Assembly: GCF_019857205.1 (NCBI RefSeq)
Contig: NZ_JAHWXO010000001.1
Location: forward strand, 546,274 to 610,273
Direction of reading: 5' to 3'
DNA: 64,000 nt
DNA from: Qipengyuania pacifica
Lineage (GTDB): Bacteria; Pseudomonadota; Alphaproteobacteria; Sphingomonadales; Sphingomonadaceae
Position 1 is the first letter of the stretch; each line of letters begins with the position of its first letter. This document shows positions 31,683 to 40,181 of this stretch, piece after piece. The notes below the pieces were generated by a model. The model searched no databases. It was not told the DNA's origin and saw only the letters and a list, made by a program, of their open reading frames with translations. The position numbers were made by a program, and so were the translations under genes.

Positions 31683-32208
31683 CCCACTTCCTCGCAAGCA
31701 AGCGCAGGTAATGGTCCTAAGGAACCTCGCAGCGAGCGCCACAGCGTTGGGTTGCAAAATTGCGCGCCGGGATTCGAATGATTCTCAACCCGGCACGATG
31801 ATTTTTGCCCGCAAAATTTTTTTCCCGGATTCATTTTCGGGCTTGCGTGTTCGCCAAGTCCAGCTTGATCCACGCGTCGCGGCGTTGCACCCGGATAAAG
31901 CACTTCCCCAACACGTCGCCGACCTTCTTAAAAGTTCATTTACGGTCTTGCACACGAGTCCCGTCTGATTCAGTATCTAGTAGTCGGGATACCGGGGGTA
32001 CCCACAAGACCTAGCTATCGGCGGTTTGATCCCCATATTAGGGAGAAGCCGCTTTCACGCCGGGGCTGTGGGGAAAAGCGGGATAAGTTTTTACCCTCGA
32101 ACCGCACAAAATTGCTAGGTGGGAACACAGTCCCGCCGACTCGAACACAAGCGGAACATGCGCAGCCCGGTCATGGGCGGGCGGTACACTCAAACGGCGG
32201 GGCAGACG
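31683..32208. promoter_or_regulatory. Gene-free nrdA upstream region
   Basis: 526 bp with no supportable gene. It contains a GCCGGG/CCCGGC inverted repeat at 31766-31794, followed by a TTTTT run at 31801-31805 that may end the hydrolase transcript. It also holds the motif TCTGATTCAGTATCT at 31964-31978, which is shared with the nrdB promoter region, and an 8-bp palindrome GGGTACCC at 31996-32003. The T-loop-like GATTCGAAT at 31771 is not part of a tRNA fold. Confidence 0.45.
31964..31985 (+). promoter_or_regulatory. Candidate shared nrd regulatory motif (nrdA copy)
   Basis: TCTGATTCAGTATCT followed by AGTAGTCG. It matches the nrdB upstream copy (TCTGATTCACTATAT, then GAGTCG) at 13 of 15 positions. 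The core resembles an imperfect NrdR box, the 16-bp AT-rich palindrome bound by the RNR repressor NrdR, but the symmetry is incomplete. Confidence 0.35.
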
Positions 32209-34230
32209 ATGGATTTCAAGAGCGGGAACGACACGGCGATGGCACTGGATCTGGATACGCACGACACTGTCGACGAGCCCACCACCAAGAAGAAGGCGGT
32301 CGCCATGGACAAGTCCGACAACGGTAGCGAACAGCTGGTTCAGGAAGCCGCGGGCGAAGCTCTTGCCGGCGCGGTTGCGGCCGTTGCTGCGCAGGCGACC
32401 AAGGAAGACAGCAAGAAGGTTCTCGATCGCCGTTTCGACGTGCAGATCGACGAAAGCCGCGATGCGCTGCTGACCGAATTCGGCAAGGAAACCCTGACCG
32501 ACCGCTATCTGCTTCCGGGTGAGAAGTATCAGGATCTGTTCGCGCGTGTCGCGGACTATTTCGCCGACGATGGCGATCATGCGCAGCGGCTCTACAACTA
32601 CATTTCGAACCTGTGGTTCATGCCCGCAACGCCCGTGCTGTCGAACGGCGGCACCACGCGCGGCCTGCCGATCAGCTGCTACCTCAATTCGGTGTCTGAC
32701 AGCCTCGACGGTATCGTCAACACATGGAACGAAAACGTCTGGCTCGCCTCGAAAGGCGGCGGCATCGGCACTTACTGGGGGAATGTTCGCGGGATCGGCG
32801 AACCTGTCGGCCTCAATGGCAAGACCAGCGGCATCATTCCCTTCGTCCGGGTGATGGATTCGCTGACTCTCGCGATCAGCCAGGGCAGCCTGCGCCGCGG
32901 TTCGGCCGCTTGCTACATCGATGTCACTCACCCCGAGATCGAGGAATTCCTCGAAATCCGCAAACCCAGCGGAGACTTCAACCGCAAGGCGCTGAACCTG
33001 CATCACGGTGTGCTCGTAACCGATGCCTTCATGGAAGCGGTGCGCAATGGCGAGGAATTCGACCTCGTATCTCCGCGCGACGGATCGGTCCGCAAGACCG
33101 TGGATGCCCGCAGCCTGTTCCAGAAGCTGGTCGAAACCCGTCTCGCCACGGGCGAACCCTATATCGTCTTCTCCGACACGGTGAACCGGATGATGCCCAA
33201 GCATCACCGCGAACTGGGCCTCAAGGTTTCGACGTCGAACCTGTGCGCCGAAATCACCCTGCCGACCGGCATCGACCATCTCGGCAATGATCGTACTGCG
33301 GTGTGCTGCCTGTCCTCGCTCAACCTCGAAAAGTGGGACGAGTGGAACGGTGACAAGCAGTTCATCGAAGACGTCATGCGCTTCCTCGACAACGTCCTGC
33401 AGGACTATATCGATCGCGCACCGGACGAGATGGCCCGCGCCAAATATTCCGCCATGCGCGAACGCAGCGTCGGCATGGGCGTGATGGGCTTCCACTCTTT
33501 CCTGCAGAGCAAGGGCATCGGTTTCGAAAGCCCGATGGCGAAGGTCTGGAACCTCAAGATGTTCAAACACATCAGCGCCAAGGCGGAAGAAGCCTCGCTG
33601 GTGCTCGCCCAGGAACGCGGACCGTGCCCGGATGCGGCCGAAACCGGTGCGATGGAACGCTTCAGCTGCAAGATGGCGATTGCGCCGACCGCGTCGATTT
33701 CCATCATTTGCGGCGGCACCAGCGCCTGCATCGAACCGATCCCGGCCAACATCTACACGCACAAGACGTTGTCCGGCTCTTTCATCGTCAAGAATCCCTA
33801 TCTGGAAAAGATTCTCGACAAGAAGAGCAAGAACTCGACCAATATCTGGAACTCGATCCTGGAACGTGGCGGCAGCGTCCAGCACCTCGATTTCCTGACG
33901 GCGGAGGAAAAGGCCGCGTTCAAGACCAGCTTCGAAATCGATCAGCGCTGGCTGCTCGAATTCGCGGCCGATCGCGCACCCTATATCGATCAGGCGCAAT
34001 CGTTGAACCTGTTCATCCCCGCCGATGTCGACAAGTGGGACCTGATGATGCTGCACTTCCAGGCATGGGAAAAGGGCATCAAATCGCTCTATTACCTGCG
34101 GTCTAAGAGCGTGCAGCGCGCCGGCTTTGCTGGCGGCGTGGAAGCCGACAACACGGCCGATGCCGCCAAGTACGAACTGGCTGCCGGCGGCGAACAGACC
34201 GATTACGAGGAATGCCTCGCCTGCCAGTAA
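32209..34230 (+). CDS. nrdA: Ribonucleoside-diphosphate reductase, large (alpha) subunit
   Basis: Catalytic subunit of class I ribonucleotide reductase, 673 residues from the ATG at 32209, making dNDPs from NDPs with NrdB. The substrate-site cysteine is in GLPISCYLNSVSDS, the radical-site motif is STSNLCAEITLP (Asn-x-Cys-x-Glu), the partner cysteines are in AVCCLSSLNL, and the C-terminal shuttle pair is EECLACQ. Residues 1 to about 75 are low-complexity and Ala/acidic. No N-terminal ATP-cone is visible, so the dATP activity switch appears absent. An in-frame ATG at 32119 would add 30 weakly supported residues. A strong terminator follows. nrdB lies about 6 kb downstream rather than adjacent. 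Confidence 0.95.
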   Translation: MDFKSGNDTAMALDLDTHDTVDEPTTKKKAVAMDKSDNGSEQLVQEAAGEALAGAVAAVAAQATKEDSKKVLDRRFDVQIDESRDALLTEFGKETLTDRYLLPGEKYQDLFARVADYFADDGDHAQRLYNYISNLWFMPATPVLSNGGTTRGLPISCYLNSVSDSLDGIVNTWNENVWLASKGGGIGTYWGNVRGIGEPVGLNGKTSGIIPFVRVMDSLTLAISQGSLRRGSAACYIDVTHPEIEEFLEIRKPSGDFNRKALNLHHGVLVTDAFMEAVRNGEEFDLVSPRDGSVRKTVDARSLFQKLVETRLATGEPYIVFSDTVNRMMPKHHRELGLKVSTSNLCAEITLPTGIDHLGNDRTAVCCLSSLNLEKWDEWNGDKQFIEDVMRFLDNVLQDYIDRAPDEMARAKYSAMRERSVGMGVMGFHSFLQSKGIGFESPMAKVWNLKMFKHISAKAEEASLVLAQERGPCPDAAETGAMERFSCKMAIAPTASISIICGGTSACIEPIPANIYTHKTLSGSFIVKNPYLEKILDKKSKNSTNIWNSILERGGSVQHLDFLTAEEKAAFKTSFEIDQRWLLEFAADRAPYIDQAQSLNLFIPADVDKWDLMMLHFQAWEKGIKSLYYLRSKSVQRAGFAGGVEADNTADAAKYELAAGGEQTDYEECLACQ

Positions 34231-34252
34231 GGTGATGGACTGACCAGATCTG

Positions 34253-34294
34253 CGGCCCTGCGAGTGTTCGGCACTTGCGGGGCCGTTTCTTCTT
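34253..34294 (+). terminator. Rho-independent terminator of nrdA
   Basis: A 14-bp stem (34253-34266 with 34272-34285, two G-U pairs) capped by a TTCGG loop, then TTTCTTCTT. This is the clearest terminator in the window. It lies 22 bp after the nrdA stop and separates nrdA from ku. Confidence 0.85.
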
Positions 34295-34346
34295 CGGAAC
34301 CTATTCGCGCGCTCAAGCGCTCCTTTCAGGGTTCGAGGAGATTTCG

Positions 34347-35177
34347 ATGGCAGCGCGCGCATATTGGCAGGGACAGATCAGGCTGGCGCTGGTTTCGATA
34401 CCGGTCGAAATCTATTCCGCCACCAAGTCGGGTGCGCGCATCAGCTTCAATCAGATCCACGAGCCCAGCGGCAAACGTATTTCCTATGAGAAGGTGGTGC
34501 CCGGCATCGGCCCGGTCGATCGCGATGAAATCATCAAGGGTTATGAGGTTTCCAAGGGTAATTACGTCCTCTTGGACGATGAAGAGATCGAAGCGGTCAA
34601 GATAGAAAGCAAGCGCACGCTGGAACTCGTCCAGTTCGTCGATGCGTGCGAGATCGACCCGCTCTATTTCGAGAAACCTTATTATGTCGTCCCGAATGAT
34701 GAACTCGCCGAAGAAGCCTTCATCGTCCTGCGCGAAGCCTTGCGAAAATCGAAGAAGGTGGCGCTTGGTCAGCTATCCGTGCGCGGCAGTGAAAAACTGG
34801 TCGCCATCAAGCCATGCGGCAAGGGTCTGCTTCTCGAAACGCTCCGCTATGCCAATGAAGTCCGGCAGGGACAGTCCTTCTTCGATGACATCGGCGATGC
34901 GAAGCCGAAGAAGGAACTGCTCGACCTCGCCAATACGCTGATCGAACAGAAAAGCGCGCCTTTCGATGCAGGCGAATTCGAAGATCACTACGTGGAGGCG
35001 CTCCGCAAGCTGATCGACAAGAAGGCGAAATCGAAAAGCAAAAAGGCCATCATCGAAGATGTCGACGAGCCCGAAGCCGCCGATGGCTCCAATGTGATCG
35101 ACCTGATGGCGGCCCTCAAGAAGTCTGTCGGGAAGGAACAGCCCAAGAAGACGACGCGCCGCAAGAAGTCGGCCTGA
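34347..35177 (+). CDS. ku: Non-homologous end-joining protein Ku
   Basis: DNA-end-binding protein of 276 residues for bacterial end joining; homodimers ring the break and recruit LigD. The Ku core starts ARAYWQGQIRLALVSIPVEIYSAT and contains the family segments SFNQIHEPSGKRISYEKVVPG and EIDPLYFEKPYYVVP. A Lys/Arg-rich tail (KKTTRRKKSA) is typical of DNA contacts in bacterial Ku. The ATG at 34347 has GAGGAG upstream. The stop is 3 nt before ligD, so both are co-transcribed. Confidence 0.96.
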   Translation: MAARAYWQGQIRLALVSIPVEIYSATKSGARISFNQIHEPSGKRISYEKVVPGIGPVDRDEIIKGYEVSKGNYVLLDDEEIEAVKIESKRTLELVQFVDACEIDPLYFEKPYYVVPNDELAEEAFIVLREALRKSKKVALGQLSVRGSEKLVAIKPCGKGLLLETLRYANEVRQGQSFFDDIGDAKPKKELLDLANTLIEQKSAPFDAGEFEDHYVEALRKLIDKKAKSKSKKAIIEDVDEPEAADGSNVIDLMAALKKSVGKEQPKKTTRRKKSA

Positions 35178-35180
35178 TCG

Positions 35181-37697
35181 ATGGCCGCGCGCACGGATCC
35201 GCTGGCGGAATATAATGCCAGGCGCGATTTCAAGGCGACGCCCGAACCGGCCGGCCAGCGGAAGGGCGGAAAAGGGGGCAACCTCTTCATCGTTCAAAAG
35301 CACGACGCGACACGGCTTCACTGGGATCTTCGGCTCGAAGTCGATGGCGTCCTGAAAAGCTGGGCGGTGACCAAGGGGCCATCGCCAGACCCCGATGTCA
35401 AACGGCTGGCCGTCAGGACCGAAGATCATCCCCTGTCCTACGCCGAGTTTGAAGGTGTGATCCCCAAAGGCGAATATGGCGGCGGAACCGTCATGCTGTG
35501 GGACCGGGGGCAATGGCAGCCTGTAGAGGGCAAAACTGCCAGGGATCTCGATAAAGGGCACCTTCACTTCACCGTCGACGGCGAGCGTATGAAGGGCGAA
35601 TGGCTGTTGATCCGGCTGAAGAAAAAGCCCGGCGAGAAGCGCGAGAACTGGTTATTGCGCAAATTGCAAGACGATCACGCCGAAGATGGTGACGCGCTCG
35701 TCCAGCGCGAACTGACCAGCGTTCTGACCGGGCGTGCAATGGCGGAAATTGCGGCGGATAAGAACGGCGAATATCCGCTGGCGGGCAAGAAGGACGATGC
35801 CTTCCTGGCGCAGATGGAAAAGGCGTCTGCGCATAATGCGCGAAAGGCCAAGCCGAAGAAGCGCAAGTCGGCGCCGATACCGAAATATCGCAAGCCACAG
35901 CTTGCAACGCTCGTCGACGATGTCCCGGCCGGAAATGGCTGGATGCACGAAATCAAGTTCGACGGCTATCGCGCGTTGATTGCCGCAAAGGGCAAGACTG
36001 TTCGCGTTTACACGCGCAACGGAAAGGACTGGACCGACAAGTTCGGCCCCCTCGTTGACACTATCGCCGCTCTCGATTTGCCAGCCTGCCTTATCGACGG
36101 CGAAATCGTCGCCCATGATGCCAAGGGCAATCCTGATTTTTCCAGCCTGCAGAAAGTCCTGAAGCGCGGCGAGGGAGCGCAGACCGCAGCGGACAGTCTC
36201 GCTCTCTATGCCTTTGACCTGCTTTCTCTGGATGGCGAGGATCTGACCGGCCTGCCCAACATAGAGCGCAAGGAACGACTAGAAGCGCTGCTCGATACCG
36301 CGGAACCCCCGATCCATGTCGCGCAGCATGTGCTGGGGGCAGGTGAAAAGCTCTACCGGACCATGTGCAATGCCGGGCAGGAAGGCATCATCTCAAAGAC
36401 CGTTGACGGCTCCTATTCCGGGCGTCGCAGCAAGTCCTGGGTCAAGGTGAAATGCACGCGGCGGCAGGAATTCGTCGTGGTCGGGTGGAAGAAGTCTTCG
36501 GCCAAGGGCCGGCCCTTCGCCTCGCTGCTGCTCGCTCAGAACGAGGGTAGTGAACTCGTCTACAAGGGGAATGTCGGTACGGGCTTTTCCGCAGACGATC
36601 TCGATGATCTGGCCGCGAAACTGAAACGGATCGAACGCAAGACCAGCCCCGTCGAAACAGACAAGGCGAGCGCGCGCGGGGTTACCTGGGTTACGCCCAA
36701 GCTGGTCGCCGAGATCGCCTTTGCCGAATTCACTGCGGACGGGAATGTCCGGCACGGCAGCTTTCTTGGCCTGCGCAGCGACAAGGATGCCGCCAGCGTC
36801 GAACCCGAACAGGCGAAAGCCTCTCCCGCGCCTGCCGCGAAGGTGGAAATTTCCAGCCGCGATCGGGTCGTCTTTCCGGATAGCGGCCAGACCAAGGGGC
36901 AATTGGCCGATTACTATGCGGCAGTTGCATCGATCATGCTGCCCTTCGCTGCCAATCGGCCCATCAGCCTCGTGCGATGTCCGCAGGGCCGCGCCAAGAA
37001 ATGCTTCTTCCAGAAACACGATAGCGGCAGTTTCGGCGAGGGGGTGCATCATGTCGCCATCAGCGAAAAAGACGGCGGCCACGAAGACTATCTTTACATC
37101 GACGATCCCCAGGGGCTGCTCCAGTGCGTGCAAATGGGGACCATCGAATTCCACGGCTGGGCCGCACGGTCGGACGATGTGGAGGCTCCAGACCGGATGA
37201 TTTTCGACCTCGATCCGGACGAGGGTCTCGGTTTCGACGAGGTCAAGCAGGCCGCGCGCGACATTCGCGACCGGCTGGCCGATCTGGGGCTGACCAGTTT
37301 CGCCATGCTGTCGGGCGGGAAAGGGGTGCATGTCGTGGTTCCGCTGACCACCGGCCACGACTGGGACCAGCACAAGGATTTCGCGCGCCGCTTTGCAGAA
37401 GCGCTCAGCCTTGCAGAGCCCGACCGCTTCATCGCCACGATGAGCAAGGCGAAGCGCAAGGGGAAGATCTTCATCGACTGGCTGCGCAACCAGCGCGGAT
37501 CGACCGCGATCCTGCCCTATTCCGCCCGCGCCCGGTCAGGTGCGCCGGTGGCCATCCCGCTCGCCTGGAACGAGCTCAAGGGGATGAAGGACGCCCACCC
37601 CTATTCCATCGACGATGCGAAAAAACTGCTCGATCGTGCCCAGTCGAAATCACTGCATGGCTGGGGCTTTGCCGACCAGCGCCTGCCGGATGTCTGA
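35181..37697 (+). CDS. ligD: Multifunctional ATP-dependent DNA ligase D
   Basis: End-joining ligase of 838 residues in the order phosphoesterase, ligase, polymerase. The 3'-phosphoesterase domain (about 20-160) has FIVQKHDATRLHWDLRLE and GVIPKGEYGGGTV. The ligase domain (about 235-530) carries the adenylated lysine in EIKFDGYR near residue 259. The polymerase/primase domain (about 555-838) starts SSRDRVVFPDSGQTKG and has the metal-binding DLDPDEGLGF near 676. This is the full three-domain form, with the domain order seen in Pseudomonas. It directly follows ku and converges with the diguanylate cyclase gene. Confidence 0.96.
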   Translation: MAARTDPLAEYNARRDFKATPEPAGQRKGGKGGNLFIVQKHDATRLHWDLRLEVDGVLKSWAVTKGPSPDPDVKRLAVRTEDHPLSYAEFEGVIPKGEYGGGTVMLWDRGQWQPVEGKTARDLDKGHLHFTVDGERMKGEWLLIRLKKKPGEKRENWLLRKLQDDHAEDGDALVQRELTSVLTGRAMAEIAADKNGEYPLAGKKDDAFLAQMEKASAHNARKAKPKKRKSAPIPKYRKPQLATLVDDVPAGNGWMHEIKFDGYRALIAAKGKTVRVYTRNGKDWTDKFGPLVDTIAALDLPACLIDGEIVAHDAKGNPDFSSLQKVLKRGEGAQTAADSLALYAFDLLSLDGEDLTGLPNIERKERLEALLDTAEPPIHVAQHVLGAGEKLYRTMCNAGQEGIISKTVDGSYSGRRSKSWVKVKCTRRQEFVVVGWKKSSAKGRPFASLLLAQNEGSELVYKGNVGTGFSADDLDDLAAKLKRIERKTSPVETDKASARGVTWVTPKLVAEIAFAEFTADGNVRHGSFLGLRSDKDAASVEPEQAKASPAPAAKVEISSRDRVVFPDSGQTKGQLADYYAAVASIMLPFAANRPISLVRCPQGRAKKCFFQKHDSGSFGEGVHHVAISEKDGGHEDYLYIDDPQGLLQCVQMGTIEFHGWAARSDDVEAPDRMIFDLDPDEGLGFDEVKQAARDIRDRLADLGLTSFAMLSGGKGVHVVVPLTTGHDWDQHKDFARRFAEALSLAEPDRFIATMSKAKRKGKIFIDWLRNQRGSTAILPYSARARSGAPVAIPLAWNELKGMKDAHPYSIDDAKKLLDRAQSKSLHGWGFADQRLPDV

Positions 37698-37712
37698 CCC
37701 TGCGGCGAACGC

Positions 37713-38909
37713 CTATGTTTCGACCATCGTGCGGTTCCGCCCGTCCGCCTTGGCGCGGTAGAGGGCGGCATCCGCCGCGGACAGCATGCGGGCCAGATTG
37801 GGTGCCTCGGGCCCCTGATGCAGCGCGATCCCGATGCTGGAAGTGCAAGTGGCGGTCGACGTTGCGCCATGGTCTTCGATCTCGATCCGTTCGATCGCGA
37901 CGCGCAGTTCCTCTGCAATGGCCTGGGCCCGGCCCGCGTCGTCGGCGCGCAGCAGGAAGATGAATTCTTCCCCGCCGAAGCGCGCGGCGAGCCCGCCGTG
38001 GCGGCTGGCGGCGTGGCGCAGCACTTCTGCCACCGCCCGCAGGCACGCATCCCCGGCCTGATGGCCCCACCGGTCGTTGAACGCCTTGAAATGATCGAGG
38101 TCGAGCATGAACAGCGCCGGGCCCGCCTGTCCCGCCGTGGCGGGCATGGAGTAATGTTCGGCAAAGGCCTGCTCCGCCCGGCGGCGATTGGCGAGGCCGG
38201 TCAGTGGGTCTTCCATCGACAGTTCGGTCAGCCGGGCGTTGCTCCCTTCCAGCGTCGCCGCGCGGCTGCCCGCTTCCAGCGTCAGCAGCAGATTGCGCCG
38301 CTCGAGCCAGTGGACGCGGTGCGCGATGATCGTCGCGGTTGCGGCGGTGACGATGGTGATCGCGGCAAAGGCGCTCGTCTTCACGATATCGTGCTGGCTC
38401 ATGTAGAGAAAGCCGCCCACCGCCAGCACGTAAAGCAGGATGAAGGCGACCAGCGCCGGCCCGCGGAAGGGCAGCACCGGCAGCGCCAGCGCGAGCAGGG
38501 TCACCACACCCAGCGCCAGCAGCGCATCGCCGGGCGAGGGGACGAACAGGCTGGCGAACGCCATGCTCAGCCCGAATGCGATCAGCGCCAGCGCGATCAT
38601 CACCTTCTGCAGCCCCACCAGCCGCCGCGGCAGCAGCAGGGCGATCCCGCTCAATGGAAGGACCAGCCCGAGCCGCACGGCCGCCACCTGTCCCAGATTC
38701 TGCGGCGCCACCAGCAGGTCCGTCGCCAGCGACAGCACGGCCACCACCATGATCACCACCAGCAGGAACCGCCCTTCGCGGTAATGCGTGTCGGCCAAGG
38801 CGTCTTTCAACGCAGCGCGCAGGCGATCGTCCCACGCAGACGGTGGGTTGTCGCCGGCAAGCGCGGCATGCGCTGCCTTGCCAAGGTTGAAATCGTGCGC
38901 CCGGTTCAT
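37713..38909 (-). CDS. Membrane-bound GGDEF diguanylate cyclase
   Basis: Cyclic-di-GMP synthase of 398 residues. About six transmembrane helices (residues 47-195) form an uncharacterised membrane sensor. The GGDEF domain follows from residue 232 (MEDPLTGLANRR) with the active-site GGEEF at 312-316. The inhibitory I-site, R-x-x-D nine residues before the GG, reads RHGG at 303-306, so feedback inhibition by product through that site is unlikely. The ATG at 38909 was chosen as the first in-frame Met before the soluble stretch. Confidence 0.92.
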   Translation of the reverse strand: MNRAHDFNLGKAAHAALAGDNPPSAWDDRLRAALKDALADTHYREGRFLLVVIMVVAVLSLATDLLVAPQNLGQVAAVRLGLVLPLSGIALLLPRRLVGLQKVMIALALIAFGLSMAFASLFVPSPGDALLALGVVTLLALALPVLPFRGPALVAFILLYVLAVGGFLYMSQHDIVKTSAFAAITIVTAATATIIAHRVHWLERRNLLLTLEAGSRAATLEGSNARLTELSMEDPLTGLANRRRAEQAFAEHYSMPATAGQAGPALFMLDLDHFKAFNDRWGHQAGDACLRAVAEVLRHAASRHGGLAARFGGEEFIFLLRADDAGRAQAIAEELRVAIERIEIEDHGATSTATCTSSIGIALHQGPEAPNLARMLSAADAALYRAKADGRNRTMVET

Positions 38910-38972
38910 TGTTGATTACGTACTTACCCGAATACCGCCTGCGCGCAATGATTTGGCTCGAATTTGGACCCG

Positions 38973-39014
38973 TCCCACAAGAAAGCCCCGCTTCGGCAAA
39001 AACCGGGCGGGGCT
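38973..39014 (-). terminator. Rho-independent terminator of the DUF2171 gene
   Basis: Read leftward: AAGCCCCGC (39014-39006), loop, GCGGGGCTT (38989-38981), then TTCTTG. A 9-bp GC-rich stem with a T-rich tail, 37 bp beyond the stop of the DUF2171 gene. Confidence 0.8.
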
Positions 39015-39051
39015 TCATCCGATCCGCTGACGGGATCGCTATGTCGCTGGA

Positions 39052-39294
39052 TCAGGCGCGTTCTGTGGCCTTCGTCCCCAGACCTGCCGGAATGCGTGCG
39101 CTTTCCTTCAGGTAGATGCGGTTGTCGTCGATCTTTTCGACATCGTCCATCGAAAGGAAGTGGTGGATGTCATCGCTGCTGTCCGATTTGGTCAGCTTGA
39201 TGGCATCGCCTTCGACTTCATCGACCGTCCCGACATGGATACCCTTGCAATCGGCGACTTCCATGTGTTCCTTGATGCGTAGCTTCTCAAACAT
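39052..39294 (-). CDS. DUF2171 domain protein
   Basis: Small soluble protein of 80 residues with the DUF2171 pattern: IKEHMEVADCKGIHVGTVDEVEGDAIKLTKSD, then HHFLSMDDVEKIDD. The family is PRC-barrel-like and common in alphaproteobacteria, often stress-linked; function is unknown. It is monocistronic, with a good terminator downstream and a possible EcfG-type promoter upstream. Confidence 0.88.
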   Translation of the reverse strand: MFEKLRIKEHMEVADCKGIHVGTVDEVEGDAIKLTKSDSSDDIHHFLSMDDVEKIDDNRIYLKESARIPAGLGTKATERA

Positions 39295-39331
39295 TGAAAA
39301 CCCTTTTATTTTGTGTGACTTACACTAAACC

Positions 39332-39357
39332 AACGGGTGGCAGCGCATAAAAGGTCC
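39332..39357 (-). promoter_or_regulatory. Possible EcfG (general stress) promoter for the DUF2171 gene
   Basis: On the minus strand GGACC (39357-39353), a 17-nt spacer, then CGTT (39335-39332), about 38 bp before the start codon. The alphaproteobacterial EcfG consensus is GGAAC-N16/17-CGTT, so the -35 box has one mismatch. Confidence 0.3.
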
Positions 39358-39470
39358 ACGGTCCGTCCGGCGTGAGGCACGCCCTGTTGGATCGCCCCTC
39401 CCGACCGCCTGTTTCTGAACGATCGGCGCCGCGATGCATTGGGAAGGGGAAGCATCAAGGAGACATTTCG

Positions 39471-39842
39471 ATGAACGACGACCGGCTATGGGAATTCGAA
39501 CGCACGTTGTGGACCGGCGGGGCCGACGCTTACGAAACGCAGGTGGCAGAGGATGTGGTGATGTCGCTCCCGGCTGCGCCTTTCCTCTACGATCGCCGCG
39601 CCGCGGTGGAGGCGGTGAAGAACACCCCGCGCTGGGACGAGGTCGAATTTGCCGACACCCGGGTGGAACGCCATCAGGAAGGGCTGATCGTCATCGCCTA
39701 CCGCGCCAGGGCGAAGGGCGGCGAACGCACCTATGATGCGCTGTGCACCAGCACGCTGCTGCGCCTCGGTCATGAAGAATGGGTGGTCATCCAGCACCAG
39801 CAGACCCCGCTGGGTGTCGAAGTGGCCGATCCGAACGGCTGA
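39471..39842 (+). CDS. NTF2-like (DUF4440/SnoaL-type) protein
   Basis: Protein of 123 residues with a single alpha+beta-barrel domain: an N-terminal helix ERTLWTGGADAYETQVAEDVVMSLP, RRAAVEAVKNTPRWDEVEFAD, and C-terminal strands with YDALCTSTLLRLGHEEWVVIQHQQTP. The family covers small-ligand binding proteins and isomerases; no catalytic residues can be assigned. The ATG at 39471 has AAGGAGA 6 nt upstream. A long RNA-type hairpin begins 10 bp after its stop. Confidence 0.8.
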   Translation: MNDDRLWEFERTLWTGGADAYETQVAEDVVMSLPAAPFLYDRRAAVEAVKNTPRWDEVEFADTRVERHQEGLIVIAYRARAKGGERTYDALCTSTLLRLGHEEWVVIQHQQTPLGVEVADPNG

Positions 39843-39851
39843 GCCCGCACC

Positions 39852-39941
39852 GCGCTGTCCGCAAGGCCCTGAAACACCGCCAAAAAATTGGCGCCCCACC
39901 CCTCGCAGGAAGGGCAGGGCGCCGGGGGCTGCGGACATCGC
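39852..39941. other. Long imperfect hairpin, possible structured RNA
   Basis: Outer stem GCG-c-TGTCCGCA (39852-39863) pairs with TGCGGACA-t-CGC (39930-39941). An inner stem GGCGCCC (39890-39896) pairs with GGGCGCC (39917-39923). On the plus strand no T run follows the outer stem; on the minus strand the inner stem is followed by AATTTTTTG. It could be a 3'-end stabiliser, a leftward terminator or a small RNA. Confidence 0.45.
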
Positions 39942-40134
39942 CCGCAAAAGGGGAAAACCGAACGATGTCGCTATCCCCGTGATTGTCCTGCCGACCGGTG
40001 GCTCCGGAGACAGGACCGTCTGATTATCTAACCGGCCTCAAGCCCGCAGGTTCCTGCGATTCGTCACACCTGCAAGAGAATTCATGGCCAGCTTATCCCC
40101 GCCGAATCGACAAGGCTTGCCTTCGAATCCGCTC

Positions 40135-40155
40135 TCTGATTCACTATATGAGTCG
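40135..40155 (+). promoter_or_regulatory. Candidate shared nrd regulatory motif (nrdB copy)
   Basis: TCTGATTCACTATAT followed by GAGTCG, 27 to 47 bp before the nrdB start. It is nearly identical to the block upstream of nrdA. CACTATAT-gAGT is close to half of an NrdR-type box and could also include a -10 element (TATATG). Confidence 0.4.
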
Positions 40156-40181
40156 TTCACGCGAATACGGAGACCCACAAG

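Larger units (their letters stand above)
39843..40181. promoter_or_regulatory. Gap between the NTF2-like gene and nrdB
   Basis: 339 bp without a gene. The left part is a long imperfect hairpin (39852-39941) with an AAAAAATT stretch inside it. The right part is the nrdB promoter region with the motif at 40135-40155 and an ACGGAGA ribosome binding site before the ATG at 40182. Confidence 0.5.

Noticed and set aside
31757..31800. T-loop-like sequence with a GATTCGAAT core, suggestive of a tRNA.
   Set aside because: No matching acceptor, D or anticodon arms within 90 bp; the symmetry is better explained by the GCCGGG/CCCGGC hairpin.
32038..34362. A 774-residue open frame on the minus strand opposite nrdA.
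   Set aside because: nrdA is unambiguous on the other strand; the antisense frame has no family features and reflects high-GC codon bias.
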